This document shows positions 7,966-16,205 of a DNA stretch of 33,541 bases, one piece after another. Source of the DNA: Akkermansia muciniphila (GTDB lineage: Bacteria; Verrucomicrobiota; Verrucomicrobiia; Limisphaerales; UBA9464); NCBI GenBank assembly GCA_945898055.1, contig CAMDGV010000047.1:1-33541 (forward strand), given 5' to 3'. The notes below the pieces were generated by a model. The model was given only the letters and a program-made list of their open reading frames with translations. It was not told the origin of the DNA and made no database searches. How positions within the stretch are numbered: the first letter of the stretch is position 1; the number at the start of each line of letters is the position of its first letter. The translations under genes and the position numbers were made by a program.

Positions 7966-8814
7966 TTATCGCACAGAACGTGTGGACCGTTCCATCAACC
8001 ACAGGACATCCAAATTATTGGGCGACGGTACATTCAAAGGTATCTGTTGACCCCGTCGCAACACCGGCATCGTCCGTGAATCCATCCAACGCTTGATCTC
8101 TGAATGGCCGTCGGCAAAGGAGAGGCCTCCGGCTCGATTGTGGTAACTAGCTGGATAATCCACAATTTTCCATTGAGCTGGACTGGAAGGATAACCGCTC
8201 ATGCCTACAATCATTTCACCGTCGTTCATGCTATCCTCTCGCTCATCCATAAACACCCAAGTCAACGAGGGGCCTGGATTGGCAAAGTCGTCGAACTTTT
8301 TGAACACACGGAAACCGTCGCCAAATGAGGTGACATCCGTCGAATCGATCCACCCGTTCATCGACATACTTCGTACTCGGTTCCTTTTGACCCCCGCCAC
8401 GGTGACCGTACTAAGGTCGGCTGGACATTTGAAAACAGTGGCAGACTTACCGCAGTAACCCCAAAGGAGCCCTTTGGAAAGATCTTGGTTCACATCCCAA
8501 TTACTCCGATTAGCTGCATCGAAATTAAGTGAGCCATGAACCCACTCGTTTGGGCCGTAAGATTGAGGTAAACGATCTAAATGATCATCGACGTAGAGGC
8601 GCCAAGCCAACATTAGTTGGCGCCCATTATTCATGCACTGAATGCCGGTGGCCTTACTCTTGGCTTTGGCCAACGACGGTAATAACAACCCAGCCAAAAT
8701 GGCGATGATGGCGATAACAACCAGAAGCTCGATGAGGGTAAAGCCAGTAACTAAACGTCCACTAGGTAAGAGGCTTAGCTGGGCGGAACGACACTTTGGA
8801 GAGATTCGGTTCAC
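7966..8814 (-). CDS. Type II secretion / type IV pilin-like pseudopilin with H-X9-DG motif
   Basis: The protein carries a class III prepilin signal, [20 protein letters not shown], with Gly at -1, Phe at +1 and Glu at +5, so it should be processed by a prepilin peptidase and assembled via its N-terminal helix. The C-terminal half contains [12 protein letters not shown], exactly the H-X9-DG signature of the pseudopilins expanded in Planctomycetota and Verrucomicrobiota. The frame is open as far as a GTG at 8952, but no ATG precedes the cleavage site. The GTG at 8814 gives a 23-residue basic leader and is preferred. No secretion genes lie nearby, so it is one of many scattered paralogues; its specific role is unknown. 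Confidence 0.85.
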   Translation of the reverse strand: MNRISPKCRSAQLSLLPSGRLVTGFTLIELLVVIAIIAILAGLLLPSLAKAKSKATGIQCMNNGRQLMLAWRLYVDDHLDRLPQSYGPNEWVHGSLNFDAANRSNWDVNQDLSKGLLWGYCGKSATVFKCPADLSTVTVAGVKRNRVRSMSMNGWIDSTDVTSFGDGFRVFKKFDDFANPGPSLTWVFMDEREDSMNDGEMIVGMSGYPSSPAQWKIVDYPASYHNRAGGLSFADGHSEIKRWMDSRTMPVLRRGQQIPLNVPSPNNLDVLWLMERSTRSVR

Positions 8815-9058
8815 AAAAAATTTTAAAATGAAAGAGAGCACAGAGGTTCTGTACTCGACACAAGCATCTTCTACCCAATTTAAGGGAGGCGCTAGCAACA
8901 AGTTGACGACGAAATTAGGGCGACTCAGAGCATCAAAGGTTGAAAGAGCCACTCAAGATTGGACCCAAATAAAACTGGATGCTTGCCAGACCCGCCTTCC
9001 CAGTTAGCCTATTCGTCTTTCCGACACACAACCGTCGAATCAAACGCTTTCAAAATTT

Positions 9059-9619
9059 ATGGCAGTCAATGCGAACGAGCTCCGTAAGGGTCAGGCAATC
9101 CTTTATAACAACGACGTCTGTGTGGTTCTTGAAGTGACCCACCGCACGCCGGGAAATCTTCGAGCGTTCATTCAGGGGATTCTTCGGAGCATCCGCACGG
9201 GTAAAAGCATGGACGTGCGATTCAGTTCAGCTGAAAAGGTGGAAACCGTCCCACTGATGACCCGCAAAATGGAGTTCAGCTACAAGTCGGGGGAAGACTT
9301 CGTTTTTGTGGATCCGGAGAATTACGAGGAGGTGACTGTCTCTGCTGAATTCGTGGGCGACTCCAAGAATTTCCTCACCGAAAATAGCTTGGTGACCATG
9401 ACCTTCGTCGAAGAGAAAGCCGTCGTCCTTGAACTCCCTTCGAGTGTCATCCTCAAGGTGGCAAACGCGCCAGAAGGTCTTAAAGGGGACAGCGCCAATA
9501 ATGTTCAAAAAACCATCACTCTTGAGACTGGCGTCGAAATTAATGCGCCGTTATTCATTAAGACTGGCGAGCGAATCAAAGTGGACACTCGCACCGGCAA
9601 ATACATGGAACGGGCCTAA
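9059..9619 (+). CDS. efp: Translation elongation factor P
   Basis: This 186-aa protein aligns with EF-P along its whole length: an N-terminal KOW-like domain (1-65), a central OB domain, and a C-terminal OB domain with LKGDSANNVQKTITLETG and the conserved ending IKVDTRTGKYMERA. EF-P relieves ribosome stalling at polyproline. The loop that usually carries the modified residue (PGKG with Lys34 in E. coli) reads HRTPGNLRAF here, with Asn33 at the tip position and Arg35 two residues on. Modification by EpmA or EarP is therefore not expected at the usual place. The gene is monocistronic, divergent from the pseudopilin gene, and followed by a hairpin. The ATG at 9059 gives the family-standard N-terminus. 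Confidence 0.97.
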   Translation: MAVNANELRKGQAILYNNDVCVVLEVTHRTPGNLRAFIQGILRSIRTGKSMDVRFSSAEKVETVPLMTRKMEFSYKSGEDFVFVDPENYEEVTVSAEFVGDSKNFLTENSLVTMTFVEEKAVVLELPSSVILKVANAPEGLKGDSANNVQKTITLETGVEINAPLFIKTGERIKVDTRTGKYMERA

Positions 9620-9671
9620 GCCGGACGTGTCTCGGGGGCAGGTTGGGTTCGCCTCCTCTATTAAAACGTGG

Positions 9672-9700
9672 TTGTCAAAGGCGTTTTTTGCCTTTGCCAA
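9672..9700 (+). terminator. Hairpin downstream of efp
   Basis: CAAAGGC (9676-9682) and GCCTTTG (9690-9696) form a 7-bp stem with a T-rich 7-base loop. The stem is extended by TTG/CAA after a 1x1 mismatch. It begins about 55 bases past the efp stop. There is no T-run after the stem, so termination efficiency is uncertain. Confidence 0.5.
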
Positions 9701-9996
9701 TGAATTCGCCAGCCAGTGAGAACGCGAAATTCAGCTAGTTTTGCCACTTCAACGGGACCGTTGCTTTAAACCTTCGGCCCTTCGCCCCTTCCGCTTCGCA
9801 ACTGAGCGCGTAAGCCGAATCATAGCGTGGGGTCTACCGTGTAAAGATCGGGGGCATCTAGAACGAGGCAGCTGAGAAAGGGTCGGCCGCGGTAGTCTGA
9901 GAGAGAATTGGAGCCAGTGGCTCGCTCCGCACTTCCACTCCAAAGACAAAACCATCATTTGTTGGCTTTGAGACCAAAAAGTGAGGACTAGAGCTG
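9701..9996. other. Intergenic region, no gene seen
   Basis: Between the efp hairpin and the peroxiredoxin stop, the short open frames on both strands resemble nothing. No tRNA or strong repeat was found. Confidence 0.5.
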
Positions 9997-10503
9997 TTAC
10001 CTGCGAGACTTGAGAAAGGCCAGAACTTGGTCTGCTTGATCGGAAGTTGAACCCTTTGGATCAACCCAGATACAAATACCGTCGTTAAAAAGAAACGCTG
10101 AACGACTGGCCATCCCTATCAAATTCTTGACCCCAAATGCTTCGGTTACGGTCTTGTCTTTATCTGCTAATAAGGGGAAGGGGAATTTCTGCTCGTCCTT
10201 AAATTTTTTCTGACTCGTTTCCCCATCGGTGCTAACCCCTAAAACTTTGACTCCGGCCTTTTGAAGATCAGTCCAACCGTCCCGCAGAGAACACCCCTGT
10301 TTAGTGCAACCTGGGGTGCTGGCTTTTGGATAAAAATAAACCAGCAGAAAGCCCTTTTCCCCTACCTTTGCGAGGTCAACCGGTTGACCGTCCTGATTAT
10401 TACAGGTGATCGCTGGAAGGCTACTGCCGACGGCAAGCTTGTCGGCGGCGGAACCTAGGAAAGGGAAAAGAGAAAGAAGCATAATCCAGAAGAGTTGTTT
10501 CAT
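9997..10503 (-). CDS. Exported PrxQ/Bcp-type peroxiredoxin
   Basis: This 168-aa thioredoxin-fold peroxidase contains YFYPKASTPGCTKQGCSLRD. Peroxidatic Cys66 and resolving Cys71 are five residues apart, the arrangement of bacterioferritin comigratory protein/PrxQ. The downstream GVSTDGETSQKKF and PFPLLADKDKTVTEAFGV segments are also typical. Unlike cytoplasmic Bcp it has an N-terminal signal peptide (MKQLFWIMLLSLFPFLGSAA), so it likely reduces peroxides in the periplasm and would need a periplasmic thiol donor. It is divergent from the DUF6580 gene and stands alone. Confidence 0.93.
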   Translation of the reverse strand: MKQLFWIMLLSLFPFLGSAADKLAVGSSLPAITCNNQDGQPVDLAKVGEKGFLLVYFYPKASTPGCTKQGCSLRDGWTDLQKAGVKVLGVSTDGETSQKKFKDEQKFPFPLLADKDKTVTEAFGVKNLIGMASRSAFLFNDGICIWVDPKGSTSDQADQVLAFLKSRR

Positions 10504-10822
10504 AGCTTCAGTGTGCGGTTGTTTGGAAAATAGGCAAATCTCAGTCGTCTAAATTTGTGGTATTTCTCGGTCTAGCCCCCTTCCACTCATCCCCCTTGAA
10601 TGAGTCGATCGTTACCGCACTAAAGTTATCTGTGGAAATCTAGTTACCAATGGCTTTCGGTTTAACCTCAGGATCAAATCTTCGACGGCCTCCGACAAGG
10701 GGTGCTTGGGTTGGGAATTTGCGAGTCCTTTTACGCCCTGCCCTCCGTGGAATTAAAGGCCCCTCATAATTTCAGCTTGGGGCAAAGCGTCGGAAAGAAT
10801 GGGGTGGAGTAATTCTTAGGCG
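10504..10822. other. Divergent intergenic region with small hairpins
   Basis: It separates the peroxiredoxin (minus) and DUF6580 (plus) starts and should hold both promoters. Small inverted repeats occur: ACTCAT/ATGAGT at 10585-10605, and GCCCC/GGGGC at 10759-10783. No cobalamin, TPP or SAM riboswitch signature was recognised. Confidence 0.4.
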
Positions 10823-11515
10823 GTGAACCACTCAACAGCTTGTCATATATCTCCTGTAACGGTATTGTTTCGTCGAAAAGTGCCGGACCGTCTCCAAAAA
10901 TTTTTACCGTGGGTGTTTGCTCTCGTGTTGGCGCTGAGCCGCTGGCCCGATTTGTTCCCTCCCAACTTTAGTGCCGTTTACGCGGTTTGTTTGTGTAGCG
11001 GCCTTTTTATTCCGGGGTGCTTTAGTTGGAGCCTACCCCTAGGAGCTCTGCTGATCACCGATGTCGCCTTGAACTGCTGGTATCAGTTGGGCCTTGGCTT
11101 TGACGTTTGGAATTTGGCCTCTTTGGTTTGGCTTGGCGGCAACTATTTTTCCTATGCCGCACTTTGGTGTCTGGGGCGGGGAGTGCGGCCGATCGCAAAG
11201 TGGCATTGGCTTCGTCGTTTGCTGCCCACCGTCGCCGTTAGCGGCTTCGGCGCACTGCTATTTTATCTAATTACTAATACCCTAGCTTGGTTGTTAGATC
11301 CGCACTACTTGAAGACCTTCGCGGGGTGGTGGACAGCATTAACCTTGGGAACCCTTGGATGGCCTGAAACTTGGACCTTTCTCCGCAATGGGATTCTAAG
11401 TAGTGCTTTATTTAGTGCCTTATTTGCCGCTACTTGGCAAAATTCAGCCGCGGAGTCACCGGCTGAAAAAGGGGAAGAGATTTCTGAATCAGAGGCCGAG
11501 GAGGCAAAAGCCTGA
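10823..11515 (+). CDS. DUF6580 family integral membrane protein
   Basis: This 230-aa hydrophobic protein has about five to six transmembrane segments. Its conserved features are typical of DUF6580: SRWPDLFPPNFSAVYAVCLC and a later FYLITNTLAWLLDPHY followed by GWWTALTLGTLG. The fold resembles small substrate-binding (S-component-like) membrane proteins, and transport of a small molecule is inferred; the substrate is unknown. It ends in an acidic cytoplasmic tail rich in Glu and Ala (about 205-230). The start is a GTG at 10823. It is followed 37 bases later by a phosphodiesterase and then KDPG aldolase, all on the plus strand and probably co-transcribed. Confidence 0.8.
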   Translation: MNHSTACHISPVTVLFRRKVPDRLQKFLPWVFALVLALSRWPDLFPPNFSAVYAVCLCSGLFIPGCFSWSLPLGALLITDVALNCWYQLGLGFDVWNLASLVWLGGNYFSYAALWCLGRGVRPIAKWHWLRRLLPTVAVSGFGALLFYLITNTLAWLLDPHYLKTFAGWWTALTLGTLGWPETWTFLRNGILSSALFSALFAATWQNSAAESPAEKGEEISESEAEEAKA

Positions 11516-11552
11516 TCCGTGGATGTAGGTCTAACTTTTTCTGTCATCCAAT

Positions 11553-12023
11553 ATGAAAATTGGGATCATTTCGGACACACACAACTTTTTGGACCCGAGA
11601 GTTGCAACCCTTTTTCGTGGGGTAAACCATATCGTGCATGCGGGTGATATTGGCTCAGATGACATTATCGTCCGGCTGCAAAAGACGGCCCCTGTAACGG
11701 CCGTTTTAGGTAATAACGACGGAGGACTCCATTACAAGGAAACTGAGGCGCTTGAATTGGGTGGCCGATCCTTTTTGGTACATCATATTGTCCAACCGAC
11801 CGACCTTCTCAGTGTTATTGCTCGGCGGATTGCCCGAAACCGGCCTGACTTTCTCATCTACGGCCACACTCATCAGCAAGCTGATGTCACGGTGAATGGC
11901 GTTCGTTTCATCAATCCCGGCTATGCCGGCTCGCCGAGGTTTGGGCAGAACCGGAGTGTTGCTATTCTCGAGCTTTCAGGCTCGGAAATGATTCTGCATT
12001 TCCATCAACTCCCAACCGAATAA
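11553..12023 (+). CDS. YfcE/MJ0936-type metallophosphoesterase
   Basis: This 156-aa protein has all the metal-binding blocks of the small calcineurin-like phosphoesterases: ISDTH at the N-terminus, HAGD (about 30), GNND (about 54) and GHTH (about 104). The usual ending, RFINPGYAGSPR, is also present. Members hydrolyse phosphodiesters in vitro with Mn2+; the physiological substrate is generally unknown. Length and motif order match the family exactly. It lies between the DUF6580 gene (37 bp) and KDPG aldolase (23 bp) in a probable operon. Confidence 0.94.
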   Translation: MKIGIISDTHNFLDPRVATLFRGVNHIVHAGDIGSDDIIVRLQKTAPVTAVLGNNDGGLHYKETEALELGGRSFLVHHIVQPTDLLSVIARRIARNRPDFLIYGHTHQQADVTVNGVRFINPGYAGSPRFGQNRSVAILELSGSEMILHFHQLPTE

Positions 12024-12046
12024 GAATTGATTCTGCCTAGATCCTT

Positions 12047-12712
12047 ATGAATTTAATTCGACAACAACGGTGTCAGAGACTTTGCCAGACTGGAATCATT
12101 GCCGTTGTCCGCGCACGATCGTTAGAGCAGGTTCCGGCTATCGTCGAATCCCTTCTCCTTGGGGGTATCACTGGTATTGAAATTACCACTTCGACTCCAG
12201 AGTTTGCTCGAGCGATTTGCGAGACCCGTCGCCGGTTTGGTGACGCGGCTTTTGTGGGTGCCGGAACGCTCTTGAACGTTAATCAGGCAAACGAGGCTGT
12301 GGATGGGGGGGCTGAATTTCTTGTCAGTCCGGTTTTTAGGCCGGCACTACTTCCAGTGGCAGTGGCAGCAGGAACCCCGATTCTTTTGGGAGCTTATACT
12401 CCAACAGAATGCCAAGCAGCCTACGAGGCCGGGGCCGATTTTGTTAAGTTATTCCCGGCGGATACCTTAGGACCAGCCTATGTGCGGTCATTACGTGCAC
12501 CGTTGCCGCATCTCAAGATTATTCCGACTGGGGGAGTAACCGTAGAAAATATAGGTGAGTTTTTCCACGCCGGTTGTGTTGCCGTTGGAGTAGGATCTAG
12601 CCTCCTCAAGGCGGAGTGGATCAATTCGGCTCGGTGGAGTGATCTGACAACTTTGGCAGTTCGGTTTCACGACGAATTTCGCGCCGCTACCGATCTGCGC
12701 ACCGGTGGATAG
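12047..12712 (+). CDS. eda: 2-dehydro-3-deoxyphosphogluconate (KDPG/KHG) aldolase
   Basis: This 221-aa class I aldolase of the Eda family cleaves KDPG (and often 4-hydroxy-2-oxoglutarate) to pyruvate and an aldehyde in sugar-acid or Entner-Doudoroff catabolism. Glu45 in GIEITTSTPEF and the Schiff-base Lys134 in FVKLFPA match the E. coli positions almost exactly. VGAGTLLN and IIPTGGV are the further phosphate-binding blocks. It follows the phosphodiesterase by 23 bases. No KDG kinase or dehydratase is adjacent, although a PfkB-type kinase of unknown substrate lies 17 kb away. Which sugar acid it serves cannot be told. Confidence 0.94.
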   Translation: MNLIRQQRCQRLCQTGIIAVVRARSLEQVPAIVESLLLGGITGIEITTSTPEFARAICETRRRFGDAAFVGAGTLLNVNQANEAVDGGAEFLVSPVFRPALLPVAVAAGTPILLGAYTPTECQAAYEAGADFVKLFPADTLGPAYVRSLRAPLPHLKIIPTGGVTVENIGEFFHAGCVAVGVGSSLLKAEWINSARWSDLTTLAVRFHDEFRAATDLRTGG

Positions 12713-13269
12713 TGGTTTTTGAAGTCGATTTTCCGGCTGACTATCTCCAAAAAATATCTTTCGCCGAAACGAGTATTTTATCCTGTTCGCCGCGTAACTC
12801 AAAGTAAAGCCCGTCGTCGCAGTCAAACTTTGCGATATTGGCCAACAATTGGGGTCTCTTAACGCCAATTATCCTGAAAACGTCAGTTTAGAAGAAGTGT
12901 CGCCCTGCGCTTGCCCCGGAGTCCTAATCGAAAACTTTGGGACAGGCTAGTTCTGCACTCTTAAAAGCTTCTCAAAAAATCGGGTGACAGCCTAGTTGTC
13001 TTGGGTGGTAAACCTCGAATCTCTCCCTCAGTGATCACGGATTCAATCACTGAGTCTCCCGCGAACGAACGTTGACGATTGGATAAAATTATAAGGATTA
13101 AGTTCTCTCAGAGAGAAACATCTTCCCGTCATAAAAGCGTAACATCTAAGCGAAAGGGTAGGTGAATCAGCCTTGGAGGCCTTAACAACTCTCCGAAGTC
13201 ATAAAAGGCTGAATCATCAAAATCGTCATTATAACCCGCACACCTATCCTCAATATTAAGAACATCACT
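12713..13269. other. Long untranslated region upstream of the serine protease gene
   Basis: These 557 bp contain no supported gene. The right half has several inverted repeats, listed separately for 13027-13117. A further pair, TCAGCCTT (13167-13174) and AAGGCTGA (13205-13212), could form an 8-bp stem. The region ends with an AT-rich stretch before the protease ATG, without a clear Shine-Dalgarno sequence. Confidence 0.5.
13027..13117 (+). promoter_or_regulatory. Candidate regulatory region with a 9-bp inverted repeat and a palindrome
   Basis: CTCAGTGAT (13027-13035) and ATCACTGAG (13046-13054) form a perfect 9-bp inverted repeat with a 10-base spacer. TTGACG at 13072-13077 resembles a -35 element and is followed by an AT-rich stretch. 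A near-perfect palindrome, TTCTCTC-A-GAGAGAA, lies at 13103-13117. The arrangement looks like an operator and promoter for the protease gene 150 bp downstream, but no regulator is identified. Confidence 0.35.
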
Positions 13270-15174
13270 ATGAAGCACAGCCCCCGATTCCTCTACTCCC
13301 AGATTCTTCCTTCAGTCTGCGCTGCGGTCTTCCTCCCCACTCTTTCCCAGTCAATTCACGCAACCCCTCCCTCTACTGACAACCGCTCTAACTTAGTGCC
13401 TCGAGTTAGTTCCCGGATTGTCGGGGGCATAGATGCCTCCCGTGGTGCTTATCCTTGGATGACCGCTCTAGTCGGGCGGGGCCAAACTCCCCTCGCAGGG
13501 CAATTCTGCGGCGGTGCCCTCATCCATCCTGAATGGGTCCTGACCGCCGCCCACTGCATCGAGGACACCACCTCATCCTCGCTCGATGTGGTCATTGGCG
13601 TCCATGATCTTAGAAATGCCGGTGAAGGCGTCCGAATTGCTGTCTCGCAAATTATTCCTCATCCTCACTTCGCAAGCACCCACGGATCCCTCGTCAACGA
13701 TTTCGCTCTCCTCAAATTGGCGCATCCAGCCACCGGTGTTCCCCTTCTTCCACTGGTCGATCGAGCATCGCAGATCAACCTAAGCCGGGTGCCTCGCGCC
13801 ATCGGTTGGGGAACAACCTCCGAAGGAGGACGCGGTTCTCCTGTGTTGCAACAGGCTGACCTCGCCTTCGTCAACATCGCTACAGCAGGGCAGGTGTACG
13901 ATAACCTTTCGGAGGCACATCTGGCCGCAGCCGTTCTCGGAGGAGGACGGGACACCTGTCAAGGGGACAGCGGAGGGCCGCTCATTGTTACCGATGGAAA
14001 GGGCGGTTGGCTCCACGCCGGTGCGGTTAGCTATGGCGACGGATGTGCGCGCCCTGGTATTCCTGGCATTTATGCCAATACTTTGACCTTTCGCCCTTGG
14101 ATTTTCCAACAAACGGGGACCTTAGTTGGGGATGATCATGGCAATACACTTCCCCTTGCCAGCAGCGCGACTCTTGACACTCCCATCCCAGGCATACTTG
14201 AAGTCGCCGGGGACTTCGATGTCTTCCGATTAAGCCTCACTCGGGCAGGAACTCTCAACATCGTGAGCAGCGGCACTACCGATGTCATTGGATCGCTAAG
14301 TGATTCTGCCGGGACTCTCCTGACCCGGGATGACAACGGTGCCGGTGCCCCCAACTTCCGACTTTCTGCTCCGGTGACCCCTGGCACCTATTACCTGACC
14401 GTATCAGGTTCAACTTTCGCCATTGGGTCCTACACCCTACTCGCCAAAGTAATCCCGACGACAACAGCTCAACCAGAAATCTCTATTTTAGGCGTTAGCC
14501 GATCGATCATTAATGACGGTTCGGTCGTCGCCAGTGCCGCTTTGGGAACTCACTTCGGATCGGTAGACGTGACCGCCGGCAGCCACAGCTCTACCTTCAC
14601 AGTTCAAAATACGGGGAAAGGTCAGTTAAACCTCGGAACCGCTCTAATTACCGGTCCATCGGCTGCCCACTTTCGTGTTGCGATCCAGCCGGTCAACCAA
14701 TTGGCACCCGGTCGCAGCGGTACTTTTACCCTCATTTACGATCCCTTAAGCCCAGGCTGGCACACGGCCGAAGTAATTATGCCCAACACCGATCCAGATG
14801 AGAATCCTTACAACTTCATTTTGACCGGCACAGGCACCGGCGGCGTTGATGATCACGGTAATTCGATTACCACAGCAACTTCAGTCATTATCCCATCAAA
14901 GACACTCGGGGAATTGGGCGGAACCCGAGATCGTGATATTTTTCGATTTGCGGTCACCCAGTCGACCACTTTGAAAATTTTCACCACGGGTAATCTTGAT
15001 ACGTACGGTCGACTGATGGACGTAATGGGACAGATATTGGTCGAGAAAGACGACTCTGGATCTGACCTGAATTTCCGCTTTCAGCGCAAGTTGAGCCCTG
15101 GGACTTATTTTATCGCTGTCGAGGGTTTTACCGGACAAGAACGTGGTCCCTATTCTTTGGAAATCACTCGGTAA
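13270..15174 (+). CDS. Secreted trypsin-like serine protease (S1) with PPC and HYDIN-like domains
   Basis: This 634-aa protein has a signal peptide (about 1-31) and a short propeptide. Arg49-IVGG is the classic zymogen activation site. The catalytic triad is His95 (TAAHC), Asp144 (NDFALLKL) and Ser234 (GDSGGP). Asp228, six residues before the Ser, implies trypsin-like Lys/Arg specificity. After the peptidase domain (50-280) comes a first pre-peptidase C-terminal (PPC) beta-sandwich (about 290-395, DFDVFRLSLTRAGTLNI). A choice-of-anchor/HYDIN-like Ig domain (about 400-520) and a second PPC domain (about 525-634) follow. It is probably secreted and autoactivated or activated by a partner. A HEAT-like exported protein follows 31 bp downstream. 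Confidence 0.93.
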   Translation: MKHSPRFLYSQILPSVCAAVFLPTLSQSIHATPPSTDNRSNLVPRVSSRIVGGIDASRGAYPWMTALVGRGQTPLAGQFCGGALIHPEWVLTAAHCIEDTTSSSLDVVIGVHDLRNAGEGVRIAVSQIIPHPHFASTHGSLVNDFALLKLAHPATGVPLLPLVDRASQINLSRVPRAIGWGTTSEGGRGSPVLQQADLAFVNIATAGQVYDNLSEAHLAAAVLGGGRDTCQGDSGGPLIVTDGKGGWLHAGAVSYGDGCARPGIPGIYANTLTFRPWIFQQTGTLVGDDHGNTLPLASSATLDTPIPGILEVAGDFDVFRLSLTRAGTLNIVSSGTTDVIGSLSDSAGTLLTRDDNGAGAPNFRLSAPVTPGTYYLTVSGSTFAIGSYTLLAKVIPTTTAQPEISILGVSRSIINDGSVVASAALGTHFGSVDVTAGSHSSTFTVQNTGKGQLNLGTALITGPSAAHFRVAIQPVNQLAPGRSGTFTLIYDPLSPGWHTAEVIMPNTDPDENPYNFILTGTGTGGVDDHGNSITTATSVIIPSKTLGELGGTRDRDIFRFAVTQSTTLKIFTTGNLDTYGRLMDVMGQILVEKDDSGSDLNFRFQRKLSPGTYFIAVEGFTGQERGPYSLEITR

Positions 15175-15205
15175 TCCTCACTAAAACCTGCTCCTGCTTC
15201 ATTCG

Positions 15206-16063
15206 ATGAACCTTAATTATTTTGGCCTTCGGCCGTGGATTATAGGCGTTCTACTCGCCTTAACCTCCATCCATTGGTCCCCTCACTTTTCAGGTAAATC
15301 GTCGCCTGTCCGCAAAAACAGTGCCAATACGATGGACTTTGAGCTCACTCCGGCCAGATCGGATCCCCTCCTCGATCCAGTAACTCCGAAAGAGGTAGCC
15401 TTGGTAGCGGAACCCGAACCCGATTCAATGCCCGATGCCACTCGAGTGGGACAACAGCGTGAGGGAGAAATTGAATCCCTTGCTCAGTCTTTGCGGACTG
15501 CCGATACCCTTGAAGAAAAAGGGGTTCTAGCCGATCAGATCGCGGCGGTGGGCGGATTTCAGGCGGTGGAAAAACTCTACTTGCTCGCCTTTGAGCAGGT
15601 AGATGAACTGTCCACCCGTGCGGTGCTGGATGGATTTAATTCCCTCTCCGACCCCTCCGATATTCTTGCCCTCGCTTCATCTGTGGCGGCAACGTCGAAC
15701 TTTCAGGTGCTGCAAGCGGCTATTGAGACGGTGGCACGGGCGGCAACGGGCGACACTGTCAATTATCTCGCAGAACTTTACCGACAATCCCCCTCGCAAC
15801 CCACACAGCCCTTTGCCGCCCTCTGGGCCATCGAAAGTGTGGAGAATCCGGAAGCCGCTCGATCCCTCGGTAAACTAATCGCTCGCGAAGAAGAACCTGA
15901 CTTAGCGGCGGCGGCGGCCATTGCCTTATCCCGCATCGGTGGCCCTCTAGCTCATTCAACACTGGCCGACGCTGCAGCACTGTTGGGGCCGGGTGAAGGA
16001 CGATTAAGACTCACCTTGGCCAACGCTTTGAGCCTAGATCGGGCAGAGATTCCGGTCCCTTAA
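15206..16063 (+). CDS. Exported HEAT-repeat-like hypothetical protein
   Basis: This 285-aa protein has an N-terminal hydrophobic signal or anchor segment (about 9-22), then an acidic Pro/Glu-rich linker (about 40-85). An alpha-helical region from about 85 onward repeats short helix pairs rich in Ala/Leu, such as AAAAAIALSRIGGPLAHSTL, as in HEAT/Armadillo repeats. No enzyme motif is visible; a scaffold or protein-binding role outside the cytoplasm is inference. It lies 31 bp after the serine protease gene and before signal peptidase I, and may be co-transcribed with the protease. Confidence 0.75.
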   Translation: MNLNYFGLRPWIIGVLLALTSIHWSPHFSGKSSPVRKNSANTMDFELTPARSDPLLDPVTPKEVALVAEPEPDSMPDATRVGQQREGEIESLAQSLRTADTLEEKGVLADQIAAVGGFQAVEKLYLLAFEQVDELSTRAVLDGFNSLSDPSDILALASSVAATSNFQVLQAAIETVARAATGDTVNYLAELYRQSPSQPTQPFAALWAIESVENPEAARSLGKLIAREEEPDLAAAAAIALSRIGGPLAHSTLADAAALLGPGEGRLRLTLANALSLDRAEIPVP

Positions 16064-16083
16064 TCCGCATTCTTATACGCTAA

Positions 16084-16180
16084 AAAAGGAACTAACCGGT
16101 GAACCATCAACTTATGCAGGGCATGAGGGACTTGTTCATCTGCTGAAATCTGAAATATTCAGACTGGCCGAGTTCCTTTT
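16084..16180 (+). ncRNA. Candidate structured RNA element (branched hairpin) upstream of lepB
   Basis: Nested inverted repeats fill this 97-base gap. The outer stem is AAAAGGAACT (16084-16093) with AGTTCCTTTT (16171-16180), 10 perfect pairs. Inside, GGTGAAC (16098-16104) pairs with GTTCATC (16134-16140), with one G-U pair. It encloses CTTATGC-AGG-GCATGAG (16111-16127, 7 pairs with one G-U). A second arm is TCTGAA-ATA-TTCAGA (16149-16163). The result is a plausible three-way junction ending in a T-rich 3' strand. It could be a terminator for the upstream genes, a leader of signal peptidase, or a small RNA; no known family was recognised. Confidence 0.4.
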
Positions 16181-16205
16181 CTTAACCAAGAATAACCCCA
16201 CGCGC

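Noticed and set aside
8815-8952. N-terminal extension of the pseudopilin up to the GTG at 8952
   Set aside because: A 69-residue leader before the prepilin cleavage site would be atypical, and the GTG at 8814 gives a normal length; kept only as an alternative.
10504-10822. Riboswitch upstream of the DUF6580 membrane protein
   Set aside because: No cobalamin, TPP, SAM or other conserved riboswitch core could be recognised; only weak short hairpins are present.
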